Assembly (NCBI GenBank): GCA_002422665.1
Contig: DITA01000047.1
Span: forward strand, 10,461 to 74,460
Source: Cloacibacterium caeni_C
Lineage (GTDB): Bacteria; Bacteroidota; Bacteroidia; Flavobacteriales; Weeksellaceae
Direction: 5' to 3'
DNA: 64,000 nt
Positions 16,609 to 25,258 of this stretch are shown in pieces (the stretch's first letter is position 1; every line of letters starts with the position of its first letter). The notes under the pieces were generated by a model. That model worked only from the letters and a program-made list of their open reading frames with translations, had not been told where the DNA came from and searched no databases. Both the position numbers and the translations under genes were made by a program.

Positions 16609-16654
16609 TTGGATTAAAATCCAACGTTCTCATATCTTTCGTTCCTGTGGAACT
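16609..16654. repeat. Two-hairpin palindromic element between murD and mraY
   Basis: Hairpin one is GTTGGATTAAAATCCAAC (16609-16626, arms 8 bp, loop 2). Hairpin two is GTTCCTGTGGAAC (16642-16654, arms 5 bp, loop 3). The second hairpin differs by only two loop bases from the GTTCCTACGGAAC hairpins around the transposase at 50 kb. Same orientation as the element at 15187-15230. Confidence 0.72.
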
Positions 16655-16660
16655 TAATTT

Positions 16661-17899
16661 TTATCTAATTTTCAGTGTTATTAAACAAACAATCGCTAAC
16701 ATAACTCCTATGATAATCATTCTGTTAACAATTTTGCTTTCATGGAAACCACTTTTCTGATAATGGTGATGAAGTGGAGACATTTTAAACAATCTGTTAT
16801 TCTGAGCGTACTCTAATCCGTACTTTTTCTTTCTGTATTTAAAAACTGCTACTTGTAGCATTACTGAAAGATTTTCGATTAAGAAAATCCCACATAAAAC
16901 AGGAATCAATAATTCTTTTCTTAAAATAATTGCCAAAACTGCAATTACACCTCCTAACATTAAACTACCAGTGTCGCCCATAAAAACTTGAGCTGGATAA
17001 GTATTGTACCAGAAAAATCCTATGGTTGCTCCAATTAGAGCCACTGCGAAAATTGTGGTTTCTCCCATGTTCGGAAGGAACATAATATTCAGATAATCAG
17101 CGAAAATGATGTTTCCAGATAGATAAGCGAAAAATGCGAGTGTTCCTAAAATTACCACACTCGTTCCTGCGGCGAGTCCATCAATTCCGTCTGTAATATT
17201 GGCTCCATTAGAAACAGCGGTCACAATGAAAATTACCAGTGGAATAAAAATAATCCAAGCCCATTCTTCCTGCGAAGATTCGTCCATCCAGAAAAGAATT
17301 TTACTGTAATCAAATTCATTATTTTTCATAAATGGAACGGTAGAAATGGTTTCTCTTTCGGCTGGAGCGAAGTTTTGAGAAACGCTTGTTCTATTGATTT
17401 CGTGAGCATCCGCATATTTTCTTTTGATGGTAATGTCTGGGTGAAAATACATGGTAACTCCTACGATTAGTCCTAAACCAACTTGTCCTATAATTTTAAA
17501 AATTCCGCTTAAACCGTCTTTGTTTTTCTTTATTTTTTTGAGATAATCATCTATAAAGCCGATGGCTCCCATCCAAAGCATGGAAACAATTAACAGAAGA
17601 ACATAAATATTAAATTTTGTAAATAAAAGCACAGGAATAATGGTGGCAAAAATGATGATTAAACCTCCCATAGTTGGTGTACCTTCTTTTTGTTTTTGTC
17701 CTTCTAACCCGAGATCTCTTACCAATTCTCCCATCTGTTTGTTGCGCAGATAATTGATGATTTTTTTACCATAAACTAGAGCAATCAGCAATGACAAAAG
17801 CACAGCAAACGCTGCTCTGAAAGAGATGTATTTCAATAAGTTTAATCCGGGAATGTGAATTCCGTGATTGGTAAGATATTCGTATAGATAGTATAGCAT
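16661..17899 (-). CDS. mraY: Phospho-N-acetylmuramoyl-pentapeptide transferase
   Basis: MraY transfers phospho-MurNAc-pentapeptide to undecaprenyl phosphate, making lipid I in the inner membrane. Multi-pass topology, the GTPTMGGLII loop, the Mg-binding IDDYLKK, NITDGIDGLAAG and MGDTGSLMLGG motifs and the C-terminal SPLHHHYQKSGF identify it. At 412 residues it is about 50 longer than E. coli MraY. The extra length lies at about residues 150-210 in a polar loop, as seen in other Bacteroidota. Confidence 0.97.
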   Translation of the reverse strand: MLYYLYEYLTNHGIHIPGLNLLKYISFRAAFAVLLSLLIALVYGKKIINYLRNKQMGELVRDLGLEGQKQKEGTPTMGGLIIIFATIIPVLLFTKFNIYVLLLIVSMLWMGAIGFIDDYLKKIKKNKDGLSGIFKIIGQVGLGLIVGVTMYFHPDITIKRKYADAHEINRTSVSQNFAPAERETISTVPFMKNNEFDYSKILFWMDESSQEEWAWIIFIPLVIFIVTAVSNGANITDGIDGLAAGTSVVILGTLAFFAYLSGNIIFADYLNIMFLPNMGETTIFAVALIGATIGFFWYNTYPAQVFMGDTGSLMLGGVIAVLAIILRKELLIPVLCGIFLIENLSVMLQVAVFKYRKKKYGLEYAQNNRLFKMSPLHHHYQKSGFHESKIVNRMIIIGVMLAIVCLITLKIR

Positions 17900-17916
17900 T
17901 TGTTTAATTTTAATGT

Positions 17917-18297
17917 TTACAAGTCAAAGGCTTGGATAAATATTTGACCTCTATATTTACATATTGTATCAGCATTAATATTTGGCTTTTCATATTTTTC
18001 CCATTTTAGCCCAATGTTATCATATAATTTTATTATTTCTTTTTTGTAAGTCGTATCTTTATTTTTAATGTATTTTTCACAAAGACAGTTTGCAATATCT
18101 ACTTTAGCATTATTTTCCGAAAAATCTAAATATCCAGGTTTTGGTTTTTCAAATAATCCTTTGTAATAAATACCTTCACAATCTAAAATATTTAACTTTC
18201 TTTCAAACTTGTTTGTAAATAGATACAACATCAAAACTCCTACAACAAGGATTGAAATGACAGCTAATAATATTTTAAATAATTTTTTCATCAACAA
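17917..18297 (-). CDS. Membrane-anchored protein of unknown function inside the dcw operon
   Basis: This 126-residue product is not recognised. It has an N-terminal hydrophobic segment (about residues 8-27, ILLAVISILVVGVLMLYLF) that is a signal anchor or signal peptide. A soluble, Lys/Asn-rich domain with four cysteines follows. Translation may begin at the first Met or at the third residue (MKKLFK). It starts 1 bp after murE and ends 17 bp before mraY, so it is part of the operon, but it is not a standard dcw gene. The A+T content is higher than that of its neighbours, which may indicate later insertion. Confidence 0.65.
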   Translation of the reverse strand: MLMKKLFKILLAVISILVVGVLMLYLFTNKFERKLNILDCEGIYYKGLFEKPKPGYLDFSENNAKVDIANCLCEKYIKNKDTTYKKEIIKLYDNIGLKWEKYEKPNINADTICKYRGQIFIQAFDL

Positions 18298-18298
18298 A

Positions 18299-19759
18299 TT
18301 ACTTCGACATCAATTTATATAGTTCTATAATCGTCTCTTTGTCATCAAAATGATGTCTCACTCCATTGATTTCCTGATACGTTTCGTGACCTTTTCCTGC
18401 AACGAGAACAATATCTTTTGGCTCAGCGAATTTTATTGCCATCTTTATCGCTTCTCTTCTGTCTGGAATAGAAGTGTATTTGCTGAAATTCTGCGGTTCT
18501 ACACCTGCTTCAATTTCTTTGATAATATCTTGAGGATTTTCAGTTCTCGGATTATCTGTGGTAATGATGGCTAACGTAGATTTTCTGGTAGCAATTTTCC
18601 CCATTTCTGGTCTTTTTGCATGGTCTCTGTCTCCACCACAACCGAAAACGGTAATTAATCTTTCGTTTTTGGTTCTGATTTCGTTGATGGAATCTAAAAC
18701 ATTTTCCAAAGCATCAGGAGTGTGAGCATAATCTACGATGAAGAAAATTCCGCCATCAGATTTTATGGTTTCAAATCTGCCATTCACTCTTTTTAGCGTT
18801 GAAATCGCTTGTAAAACTTCTTCTTCATTGAATCCTAATTCCACTGAAATAGCAAAAGCTAGAAGTAAATTATAAACATTGAATTTACCCGTTAAAGTCG
18901 TCCAGAATTCTTTTCCGTTGAAATTTAGAAGCATTCCGTTGAAATCAACTTCTAAAATTTTCCCGTGATAATCTGCCAAAGTTTTCAAAGCGTAATCTTT
19001 CTTTTTCGCTTTGGTGTTTTGTAGCATTACATCGCCATTTTTATCATCAGCATTGGTAATCGCTACTGCAGTTTCTGGCAATTCGTCAAAGAATCTCTTT
19101 TTGGTTTTCAGATATTCATCAAACGTTTTATGATAATCAAGATGATCATGCGTGAGATTGGTAAAACCAGCCACAGCAAAGTGTAAACCTTCAATTCTGT
19201 CTTGATGAATTCCGTGAGAAGAAACTTCCATAAAAGCATATTCGCAACCGGTTTCTACAGCTTTTGCCAACATTTTATTCAAACGAATTACATCTGGAGT
19301 AGTGTGAGTTGAAGGAATGATTTCATCTCCAATTCTGTACTCTACGGTAGAAATGAGTGCGCTTTGGTAACCTAAATTTTTGAAAATATCAAAAAGTAGA
19401 GTAGAAGCGGTGGTTTTTCCGTTGGTTCCTGTAATGCCGATTAATTTCAGATTTTCAGAAGGATTTCCATAAAAATTAGCAGCGAGTTTGCCTAAAGTTT
19501 TAGATGAATTTTTAACTTGAATATAGTTAATTCCATCGATTAAATTTTCTGGTAAAACTTCGCAAACAATGGTTTTTGCTCCCTTTTCGATTGCCGAAGA
19601 AATATAAGAATGTCCGTCTGAAACAGTTCCTTTTACAGCAACATAGAGCGAACCTTCGGTAGCTTTTCTGCTATCGAAAACAATTTCCGAAACTTCTGAA
19701 TTGAGATTTCCAAAAGTTTCTAAAACGGGAATTTTATGTAATAATTCTGATAAAATCAT
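18299..19759 (-). CDS. murE: UDP-N-acetylmuramoyl-L-alanyl-D-glutamate--2,6-diaminopimelate ligase
   Basis: MurE adds the third residue of the stem peptide. The ATP loop is GITGTNGKTTASTL. The C-terminal ITTDNPRTENP contains DNPR, the motif that marks enzymes using meso-diaminopimelate, so the wall is predicted to be the usual Gram-negative DAP type. Length is 486 residues. It begins 1 bp after ftsI and is followed almost at once by the unrecognised membrane protein gene. Confidence 0.97.
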   Translation of the reverse strand: MILSELLHKIPVLETFGNLNSEVSEIVFDSRKATEGSLYVAVKGTVSDGHSYISSAIEKGAKTIVCEVLPENLIDGINYIQVKNSSKTLGKLAANFYGNPSENLKLIGITGTNGKTTASTLLFDIFKNLGYQSALISTVEYRIGDEIIPSTHTTPDVIRLNKMLAKAVETGCEYAFMEVSSHGIHQDRIEGLHFAVAGFTNLTHDHLDYHKTFDEYLKTKKRFFDELPETAVAITNADDKNGDVMLQNTKAKKKDYALKTLADYHGKILEVDFNGMLLNFNGKEFWTTLTGKFNVYNLLLAFAISVELGFNEEEVLQAISTLKRVNGRFETIKSDGGIFFIVDYAHTPDALENVLDSINEIRTKNERLITVFGCGGDRDHAKRPEMGKIATRKSTLAIITTDNPRTENPQDIIKEIEAGVEPQNFSKYTSIPDRREAIKMAIKFAEPKDIVLVAGKGHETYQEINGVRHHFDDKETIIELYKLMSK

Positions 19760-19760
19760 T

Positions 19761-21776
19761 TTAATTCTGTAATTCCAAATAAATTCTTTGGTTTTTATTA
19801 ATGACAGTTCCAGCCATCGGAAACTGATTTTTTATTTTCCCAACACCTTTATAATCAACTCGGTAACCTTGGTTTTCTAATTGTGGAATAATGTTTTTCC
19901 CCATTAAACCTTTTAGATTAGGCAGAACTCCGTTTTTCACGTTTACCTTTACATTGGGTTCTAGCAGTTTATTAAGGTTCACCTTTTTATCAACTAAAAG
20001 CTCTTTTTCTACATTCAGCGGTGTTTTAAGGAAGACTTTTCCTGCAATTTCTTTAAAAACTGGCGCCGAAACTACTGAACCATAATATCCTTTTGAAGTG
20101 TTTGGTTGGTTTACCATCGCTATACAAGTATATTTAGGATTATCTGCTGGGAAAAATCCCGCAAAACTCGCCTGATATTTCGTAGGTCCTGGTTTCCAAT
20201 ATTCAAACCTTGCGGTTCCTGTTTTTCCTGCCAATTTGATATTTGGCGTAAAAATACTTTTTGCGGTTCCTTTTTCTACCGCTTTGGTAAGCATCGCAGT
20301 CATTAGATTAATCGCCTCAGTTGAAGCCATTTTGTCCACCAAAACTTGAGGTTCCGCTTCGTATGAAGTTTTACCGTCTTTCATGATTTTTTCTATGAAC
20401 AGCGGCTTCACCATTTTTCCTTTATTGGCAATTCCGTTATAGAATGTAGTGAGCTGTAATAAATTGAGGCTCACGCTATAACCATATCCTAGAGAAGCCA
20501 ATGTAGCTTTGTTCCATCTTTTATTTTCTGGCGTTACAATTGAAGGTTTGGTAACACCAGGAAGTTCGATTTCTAATTTTTCAAAAAGTTTCCATCTTTT
20601 TAGATGCTTTAAGAAAACATCTGGTTTATCTGCATAATGCTGTGTGATGATTTTTGCCGCACCAATGTTACTTGATTGTGCTAAAATATCACTGATGTCA
20701 TACGTTCCACCTGCGTGAGAATCTGTAATTTTTTGACTGTAATAAGTCCACGAGATTCCACCAATGTTTATTTTGGTATTTTCATCTATGAAGCCATCGT
20801 CCATTGCCGCTAAAAGCGAAACCGTTTTAAACGTAGAACCCGGTTCTGTAGCATCTTTTAATGCGTAATTGTAAGCGTCTATGTAATTTCCTTCTTCATT
20901 TCTTCTAAGGTTTACCATAGCTCTTACTTTTCCTGTAGCGGTTTCCATCACGAGAACAGAACCATGATCTGCTTCGAAATGTAGCAGTTGTTTTTCTAAA
21001 GCAGAATGAGCAATATCTTGAATTCTTAAATCTATTGTGGTGTAAACATCTTGACCATCAATTGGGTCTTGAACTTTCCAGTAATCAATTGGTTTCCATT
21101 GAGAAGAATTGATTCTTTGCTCTAATCTTTTGCCATCAGTACCAGTAAGATATTTAGAAAAAGCACCTTCAAGTCCAGATTTTCCAATCTCGTTATCCAT
21201 TCCTATGGTTCCTGCACCAATTTGAGCTGTTGCTAGTTCTCTTCGGAATTTTCTATCGATAATGAGACATCTATTTTTCTTAAATTTCCCTGTTTTTTTA
21301 TCTTTTTTACTGAAAATTGGGAATTTTTTAATTCTGTCATATTGGTCGAAGTCTAAACCTCTAACCAATGAAAAATATTGATTTTTCTTCTTTTTTTGTT
21401 CGTCAAAGATTTTTCGGTAATGAACTCTTGGTTTGCCAAACATTTGACTCAAAGAATCAGTCAATGCGCCAATATTTTTATCGTAAACAGAATCTTTGAT
21501 GGTTTTAAAATCGATATATGCATCGTATCTCATTACAGTAGTTGCTAAAATAGAACCATCTGATGCAAAAAGGTTTCCACGAGCAGCTTTTAAAGTGGCT
21601 TCTCTGTAATTTTTACTGATATAATTGTCTTCAAATTCTTCTACATTGGTATTTTGTAGAAAAAGAATTCTCGCCAAAAACATAATAAATACGATGAAAG
21701 CTACCCCTGCAAAAAGGTAACCCCATTTTAACGCTTTACCGCGTTTGATGTCATATTCATTACTATTTATCGCCAT
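19761..21776 (-). CDS. ftsI: Penicillin-binding protein, septal transpeptidase FtsI type, with PASTA domain
   Basis: This is the class B transpeptidase that cross-links septal peptidoglycan. It has an N-terminal membrane helix (about residues 17-37), a dimerisation domain and a transpeptidase domain with catalytic STFK at 314-317, SSN in AQSSNIGAAK, and KTG at 518-520. The C-terminal 65 residues form a PASTA-like domain (LPNLKGLMGKNIIPQLENQG), common in Bacteroidota and absent from E. coli FtsI. It overlaps the ftsL-like gene by 14 bp, suggesting translational coupling. Confidence 0.95.
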   Translation of the reverse strand: MAINSNEYDIKRGKALKWGYLFAGVAFIVFIMFLARILFLQNTNVEEFEDNYISKNYREATLKAARGNLFASDGSILATTVMRYDAYIDFKTIKDSVYDKNIGALTDSLSQMFGKPRVHYRKIFDEQKKKKNQYFSLVRGLDFDQYDRIKKFPIFSKKDKKTGKFKKNRCLIIDRKFRRELATAQIGAGTIGMDNEIGKSGLEGAFSKYLTGTDGKRLEQRINSSQWKPIDYWKVQDPIDGQDVYTTIDLRIQDIAHSALEKQLLHFEADHGSVLVMETATGKVRAMVNLRRNEEGNYIDAYNYALKDATEPGSTFKTVSLLAAMDDGFIDENTKINIGGISWTYYSQKITDSHAGGTYDISDILAQSSNIGAAKIITQHYADKPDVFLKHLKRWKLFEKLEIELPGVTKPSIVTPENKRWNKATLASLGYGYSVSLNLLQLTTFYNGIANKGKMVKPLFIEKIMKDGKTSYEAEPQVLVDKMASTEAINLMTAMLTKAVEKGTAKSIFTPNIKLAGKTGTARFEYWKPGPTKYQASFAGFFPADNPKYTCIAMVNQPNTSKGYYGSVVSAPVFKEIAGKVFLKTPLNVEKELLVDKKVNLNKLLEPNVKVNVKNGVLPNLKGLMGKNIIPQLENQGYRVDYKGVGKIKNQFPMAGTVINKNQRIYLELQN

Positions 21777-22131
21777 TTTCTAAACTGTCTACTTTTATTA
21801 AAAGTTTATGTGGATGGTTTTCTAAAGACATTAGAGAATCTCCTTCCATTTCTTTGCTTAGCTCACTTTCCATTCTTACTTTGATCAATCTGCTTTGTGC
21901 GTAAGCATTTCTAGATTTATATTCTTCTGCTTGTTCTTTGAGTTGGTTTACGGTTTCTATTTTTTTGTTGACCAAGTGATTGCTGTAAATCATAATCATC
22001 AACAAGGAAAAAATGAGTAAAAAATATTTGTAATGAACTTTTACTTCATCACGGTTTAAGAAGTTTCCCTTCATGATATCCATGAAAGTAAGTTTCTTTG
22101 GTTTTTTATTATATGTTACTCTTTTTGCCAC
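21763..22131 (-). CDS. FtsL-like cell division protein
   Basis: The 122-residue protein has a basic cytoplasmic N-terminus, one membrane helix (YKYFLLIFSLLMIMIYSNHL, about residues 35-54) and a charged region with heptad-like spacing that is probably a coiled coil. That is the topology of FtsL, which joins FtsB and FtsQ in the divisome. Sequence conservation in FtsL is poor. The call rests on topology and on the classic position between rsmH and ftsI. Confidence 0.8.
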   Translation of the reverse strand: MAKRVTYNKKPKKLTFMDIMKGNFLNRDEVKVHYKYFLLIFSLLMIMIYSNHLVNKKIETVNQLKEQAEEYKSRNAYAQSRLIKVRMESELSKEMEGDSLMSLENHPHKLLIKVDSLENGDK

Positions 22132-22150
22132 AGACTTTGTCTGATTTTAA

Positions 22151-23044
22151 TTATAATTTTATTCCTACACGCATTTTTGCGCTTCTTGCTCTGGAATTTT
22201 CTTCTATTTCTTCTTCTGTTGGAATGATGGCTTTGCTTTTTAACAATTCAAAAGCTTTAGCATAATTTCCATAAATATCTCGTTCTGGTTCGCCTTCGAA
22301 CATTCCGTTTTTTAGGAATCGTTTTACCAATCTGTCTTCTAAAGAATGATAAGAAATTACGACTAATCTTCCTTCTTTTTTCAAGATTTTATAAGATTGT
22401 AACAGCATTTCTTTTAAAACTTCTAGCTCTTGATTTACCTCTATTCTAATCGCTTGGAACAACTGTGCAAAAAATTTATTCTGCTTAAACTGAGGAATAT
22501 AACTAAAGATTTTTTTCAAATCTTCGGTTGTTACAATTTCCTTTGATTTCCTAGCGTGAACAATTTCTCTCGCTAGTTTTCTGGCTTCTCTTATTTCACC
22601 ATAGTAGTAGAAAATATCTGCCAAGTGTTCTTCTTCATATTCATTCACTACTTTTTTGGCATCTAGATGTTGCATCACGTTCATTCTCATGTCTAGAGGT
22701 GCATCACTTCTGGTAGAAAAACCACGTTCTGCAGCATCAAACTGATGAGAAGAAACGCCTAAATCTCCTAAAATTCCGTCTACTTCAGTTACGCCGTACA
22801 TCAACAATGAATTTTCTAAAAATCTAAAATTCTGATTGATTAATGTAAATCTTTCATCATCAATTGAATTGTTAAGCGCGTCTAAATCTTGGTCAAAACT
22901 GTATAGTTTTCCTTTGCTAGAGAGTCTTTTTAATATTTCACGAGAATGACCACCTCCACCGAAAGTTACATCTACGTAAACTCCATCAGGATTAGTGATG
23001 AGAGCGTCTATACTTTCCTTTAATAATACAGGATTGTGATACAT
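22151..23044 (-). CDS. rsmH: 16S rRNA (cytosine(1402)-N(4))-methyltransferase
   Basis: RsmH (MraW) methylates C1402 of 16S rRNA. The start MYHNPVLLKESIDAL, the S-adenosylmethionine loop DVTFGGGGHSREIL, GDLGVSSHQFD and the late VISYHSLEDRLVKRFL are family signatures. The length of 297 residues is normal. It lies 40 bp after mraZ, the standard first pair of a dcw cluster. Confidence 0.97.
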   Translation of the reverse strand: MYHNPVLLKESIDALITNPDGVYVDVTFGGGGHSREILKRLSSKGKLYSFDQDLDALNNSIDDERFTLINQNFRFLENSLLMYGVTEVDGILGDLGVSSHQFDAAERGFSTRSDAPLDMRMNVMQHLDAKKVVNEYEEEHLADIFYYYGEIREARKLAREIVHARKSKEIVTTEDLKKIFSYIPQFKQNKFFAQLFQAIRIEVNQELEVLKEMLLQSYKILKKEGRLVVISYHSLEDRLVKRFLKNGMFEGEPERDIYGNYAKAFELLKSKAIIPTEEEIEENSRARSAKMRVGIKL

Positions 23045-23084
23045 TCTATTAGATTTAAAAAATTATAAAATTGAGGTGTAGAGA

Positions 23085-23549
23085 TTATTCTTCGTCAAAA
23101 TTGATGTCGCCCATCACTTCTTCGGTTAGTTTCCCGAAATCAACTTCGTTGGTAGCAATTACTTTTTCATACGCTTCTTTGTCCCAAATTTCAAACAGTT
23201 CACCTGCTCCAGAAATCACGATTTCTTTATGAAGATTGGCAAATTGTTTCAAATCTTTTGGAATAAGAATCCTCTCAGAAGAATCCAGCTCTACGTTTTT
23301 TACACCGGCGGTAAACATTCTGATGAAATCTGCATTCTTTTTCACGAAACGGTTCAGTCCGTTTATCTTTTTCATCAGTTTTTCCCAAGGTTGCATTGGG
23401 TAAACTTCTAAGCAATTCTGAAACACAGCACGCTTAATTACAAAGTTCTTATCCTCAGAACTTTGCAATAGTTTTACTAATGACGAAGGAAGCTTTATTC
23501 TGCCTTTGTCATCAATCTTGCATTCATATGTTTCGTAGAAATGAATCAT
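23085..23549 (-). CDS. mraZ: Division/cell wall cluster transcriptional repressor MraZ
   Basis: MraZ is an AbrB/SpoVT-fold DNA-binding protein encoded first in dcw clusters; in E. coli it represses its own operon. The product has 154 residues with two related halves: YECKIDDKGRIKLPSSLV near the N-terminus and VELDSSERILIPKDLK later. I chose the ATG at 23549. The in-frame TTG at 23558 lies inside the -7 box and would add three residues. Upstream are two TGGGA repeats that match the known MraZ operator format. Confidence 0.95.
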   Translation of the reverse strand: MIHFYETYECKIDDKGRIKLPSSLVKLLQSSEDKNFVIKRAVFQNCLEVYPMQPWEKLMKKINGLNRFVKKNADFIRMFTAGVKNVELDSSERILIPKDLKQFANLHKEIVISGAGELFEIWDKEAYEKVIATNEVDFGKLTEEVMGDINFDEE

Positions 23550-23555
23550 TTGGAG

Positions 23556-23563
23556 CAAATTTA
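23556..23563 (-). promoter_or_regulatory. -7 box of the dcw operon
   Basis: The minus strand reads TAAATTTG, a full match to TAnnTTTG, ending 6 nt before the mraZ ATG. The mRNA is predicted to start at or next to the ATG. Confidence 0.6.
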
Positions 23564-23582
23564 TTTATTATTTTCTAAAATT

Positions 23583-23597
23583 TCCCACTTTTTCCCA
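23583..23597 (-). promoter_or_regulatory. Predicted MraZ operator (two TGGGA repeats)
   Basis: The minus strand carries TGGGA at 23597-23593 and again at 23587-23583, separated by exactly 5 nt, so the repeats are in phase at 10 bp. Known E. coli MraZ sites are TGGGN direct repeats with 5-nt spacers. The site ends about 20 bp upstream of the -7 box, where RNA polymerase would contact the -33 region. Autorepression is inferred. Confidence 0.68.
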
Positions 23598-23767
23598 CTT
23601 TTTAACTTAATGTTGATAACTTTTTACCTGTATAGCTTTATGTAGCTAACTTGTTGATTAATAAATTGTTAATAAATGAGTGTGATATGAGGGTAGATGT
23701 ATGCCCAATTGACATACTTTAAATGAAATTAACACAACAAAAACCGGTCAAAATTCCATTTTTTTTG

Positions 23768-23775
23768 TATTTTTG
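23768..23775 (+). promoter_or_regulatory. -7 box of the alpha/beta hydrolase gene
   Basis: TATTTTTG matches TAnnTTTG and ends 15 nt before the chosen ATG at 23791. It supports that start, because an in-frame TTG at 23773 lies within the box. Confidence 0.5.
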
Positions 23776-23790
23776 CGACAGATACGTTAT

Positions 23791-24552
23791 ATGATTTTTA
23801 ATACCAAAAAGGAGAAGAAATATACATTTATAGAAAGCGGAGAAGGTCATCCTATGGTACTTCTACATGGATTGATGGGAGGCTTAAGTAATTTTGATAA
23901 AATGATTACTTATTTCTCAGAAAGAGGCTATAAAGTTTATGTTCCGCAACTTCCTATTTATGATTTGCCAGTGCTGAATACTAATCTTACCAGCATCGCA
24001 AAATATGTAGCAAGATTTATAAAAGATAAAATAGGACAACCTGTTACTTTAATAGGGAATTCTATGGGAGGTCATATTGGCCTTATTCTAACATTAGCTA
24101 ATCCAGAGTTAGTACATTCTTTAGTTTTAACAGGAAGTTCTGGTTTGTACGAAAAAAGTTTTGGAGAAACTTTCCCAAGAAGAGGGGACAGAGACTACAT
24201 CAAAAAGAAAACAGAAGAAGTTTTCTTTGATCCGAAAGTAGCTACAGATGAATTAGTAGACGAGGTTTTCGCGGTGGTAAATGATAGAATGAAAGGCATT
24301 AAAACAGTGCTTTTAGCGAAAAGTGCCATCAAACATAATATGTTGCATGATTTGCCAAAAATAAAACAACCAACTTGTATTATTTGGGGAAAACAAGACG
24401 GAGTGACTCCACCAGATGTAGCAGAAGAAATGGATAGACAAATTCCTAATTCAGATTTGTTCTGGTTAGATGAATGCGGTCACGCTGCGATGATGGAAAA
24501 ACCAGAAGAATTTAATGAAATTCTTTATAACTGGTTAAAAGATAAAATTTAG
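23791..24552 (+). CDS. Alpha/beta-fold hydrolase
   Basis: This 253-residue protein belongs to the alpha/beta hydrolase superfamily. The catalytic triad is visible: Ser91 in the nucleophile elbow GNSMGGH, Asp203 in WGKQDGVTPP and His231 in ECGHAAMMEKP. The oxyanion HGLMGG motif is near residue 27. The substrate cannot be predicted. It is followed after 52 bp by engB on the same strand, and it is divergent from mraZ. Confidence 0.88.
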   Translation: MIFNTKKEKKYTFIESGEGHPMVLLHGLMGGLSNFDKMITYFSERGYKVYVPQLPIYDLPVLNTNLTSIAKYVARFIKDKIGQPVTLIGNSMGGHIGLILTLANPELVHSLVLTGSSGLYEKSFGETFPRRGDRDYIKKKTEEVFFDPKVATDELVDEVFAVVNDRMKGIKTVLLAKSAIKHNMLHDLPKIKQPTCIIWGKQDGVTPPDVAEEMDRQIPNSDLFWLDECGHAAMMEKPEEFNEILYNWLKDKI

Positions 24553-24604
24553 AATTAAGAAGAAAAAATAATGATGGAAGTTGAAAAGCTTCCATTTTTT
24601 GAAT

Positions 24605-25225
24605 ATGATAGTAAAGACTGTAAACTTTGTAAAATCTAGTGGGAAATGGCAAGAGTGCCCAGAACCTACGATTCCTGAATATGCTTTTATTGGCAGAAGT
24701 AACGTGGGGAAATCTTCGTTAATCAATGCCATTATGAACCATAAAGATTTGGCAAAAACCTCTCAAACTCCAGGTAAAACACAATTGATTAATCATTTTT
24801 TGGTGAATGAAAATTGGTATCTTACCGATTTGCCTGGCTATGGTTATGCTAAGGTTTCTAAAAGTTTGAGAAGAGATTTTGAAAAACTCATCACCAATTA
24901 TATTCTGAATAGAAAAAATTTGGTAAACCTTTTTGTTTTAGTTGATATAAGACATACTCCCCAAAAAATAGATTTAGAATTTATGGAATGGTGCGGAGAA
25001 AATGGGGTGCCGTTTTCTATCGTTTTTACGAAGCAAGATAAACTAAAACCTGGAGCTGCCGACAGAAATGTAGAAGTATATAAAACCAAACTTCTAGAAA
25101 CTTGGGAAGATTTACCTGATATTTATATTACTTCAGCCGAAAAGAAAATGGGTGGTGATGAAATTCTGAAATTTATTGAAAAAACCAATGCTTATTTGGT
25201 TAAAAATAAAGTGAAGTTCTCCTAA
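24605..25225 (+). CDS. engB: Ribosome biogenesis GTP-binding protein EngB (YihA/YsxC)
   Basis: EngB is an essential small GTPase needed for assembly of the large ribosomal subunit. The G1 loop GRSNVGKS is at residues 30-37, DLPGYGYAK is G3 and FTKQDK is G4. The protein has 206 residues from the chosen ATG. A further in-frame ATG at 24581 would add eight residues not usual for the family, whose members start close to the MIVKTVNFVKSS segment seen here. It is probably co-transcribed with the hydrolase. Confidence 0.95.
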   Translation: MIVKTVNFVKSSGKWQECPEPTIPEYAFIGRSNVGKSSLINAIMNHKDLAKTSQTPGKTQLINHFLVNENWYLTDLPGYGYAKVSKSLRRDFEKLITNYILNRKNLVNLFVLVDIRHTPQKIDLEFMEWCGENGVPFSIVFTKQDKLKPGAADRNVEVYKTKLLETWEDLPDIYITSAEKKMGGDEILKFIEKTNAYLVKNKVKFS

Positions 25226-25258
25226 AAAACTTTTTTAAGCTTAAAGATTTCTATTAAA

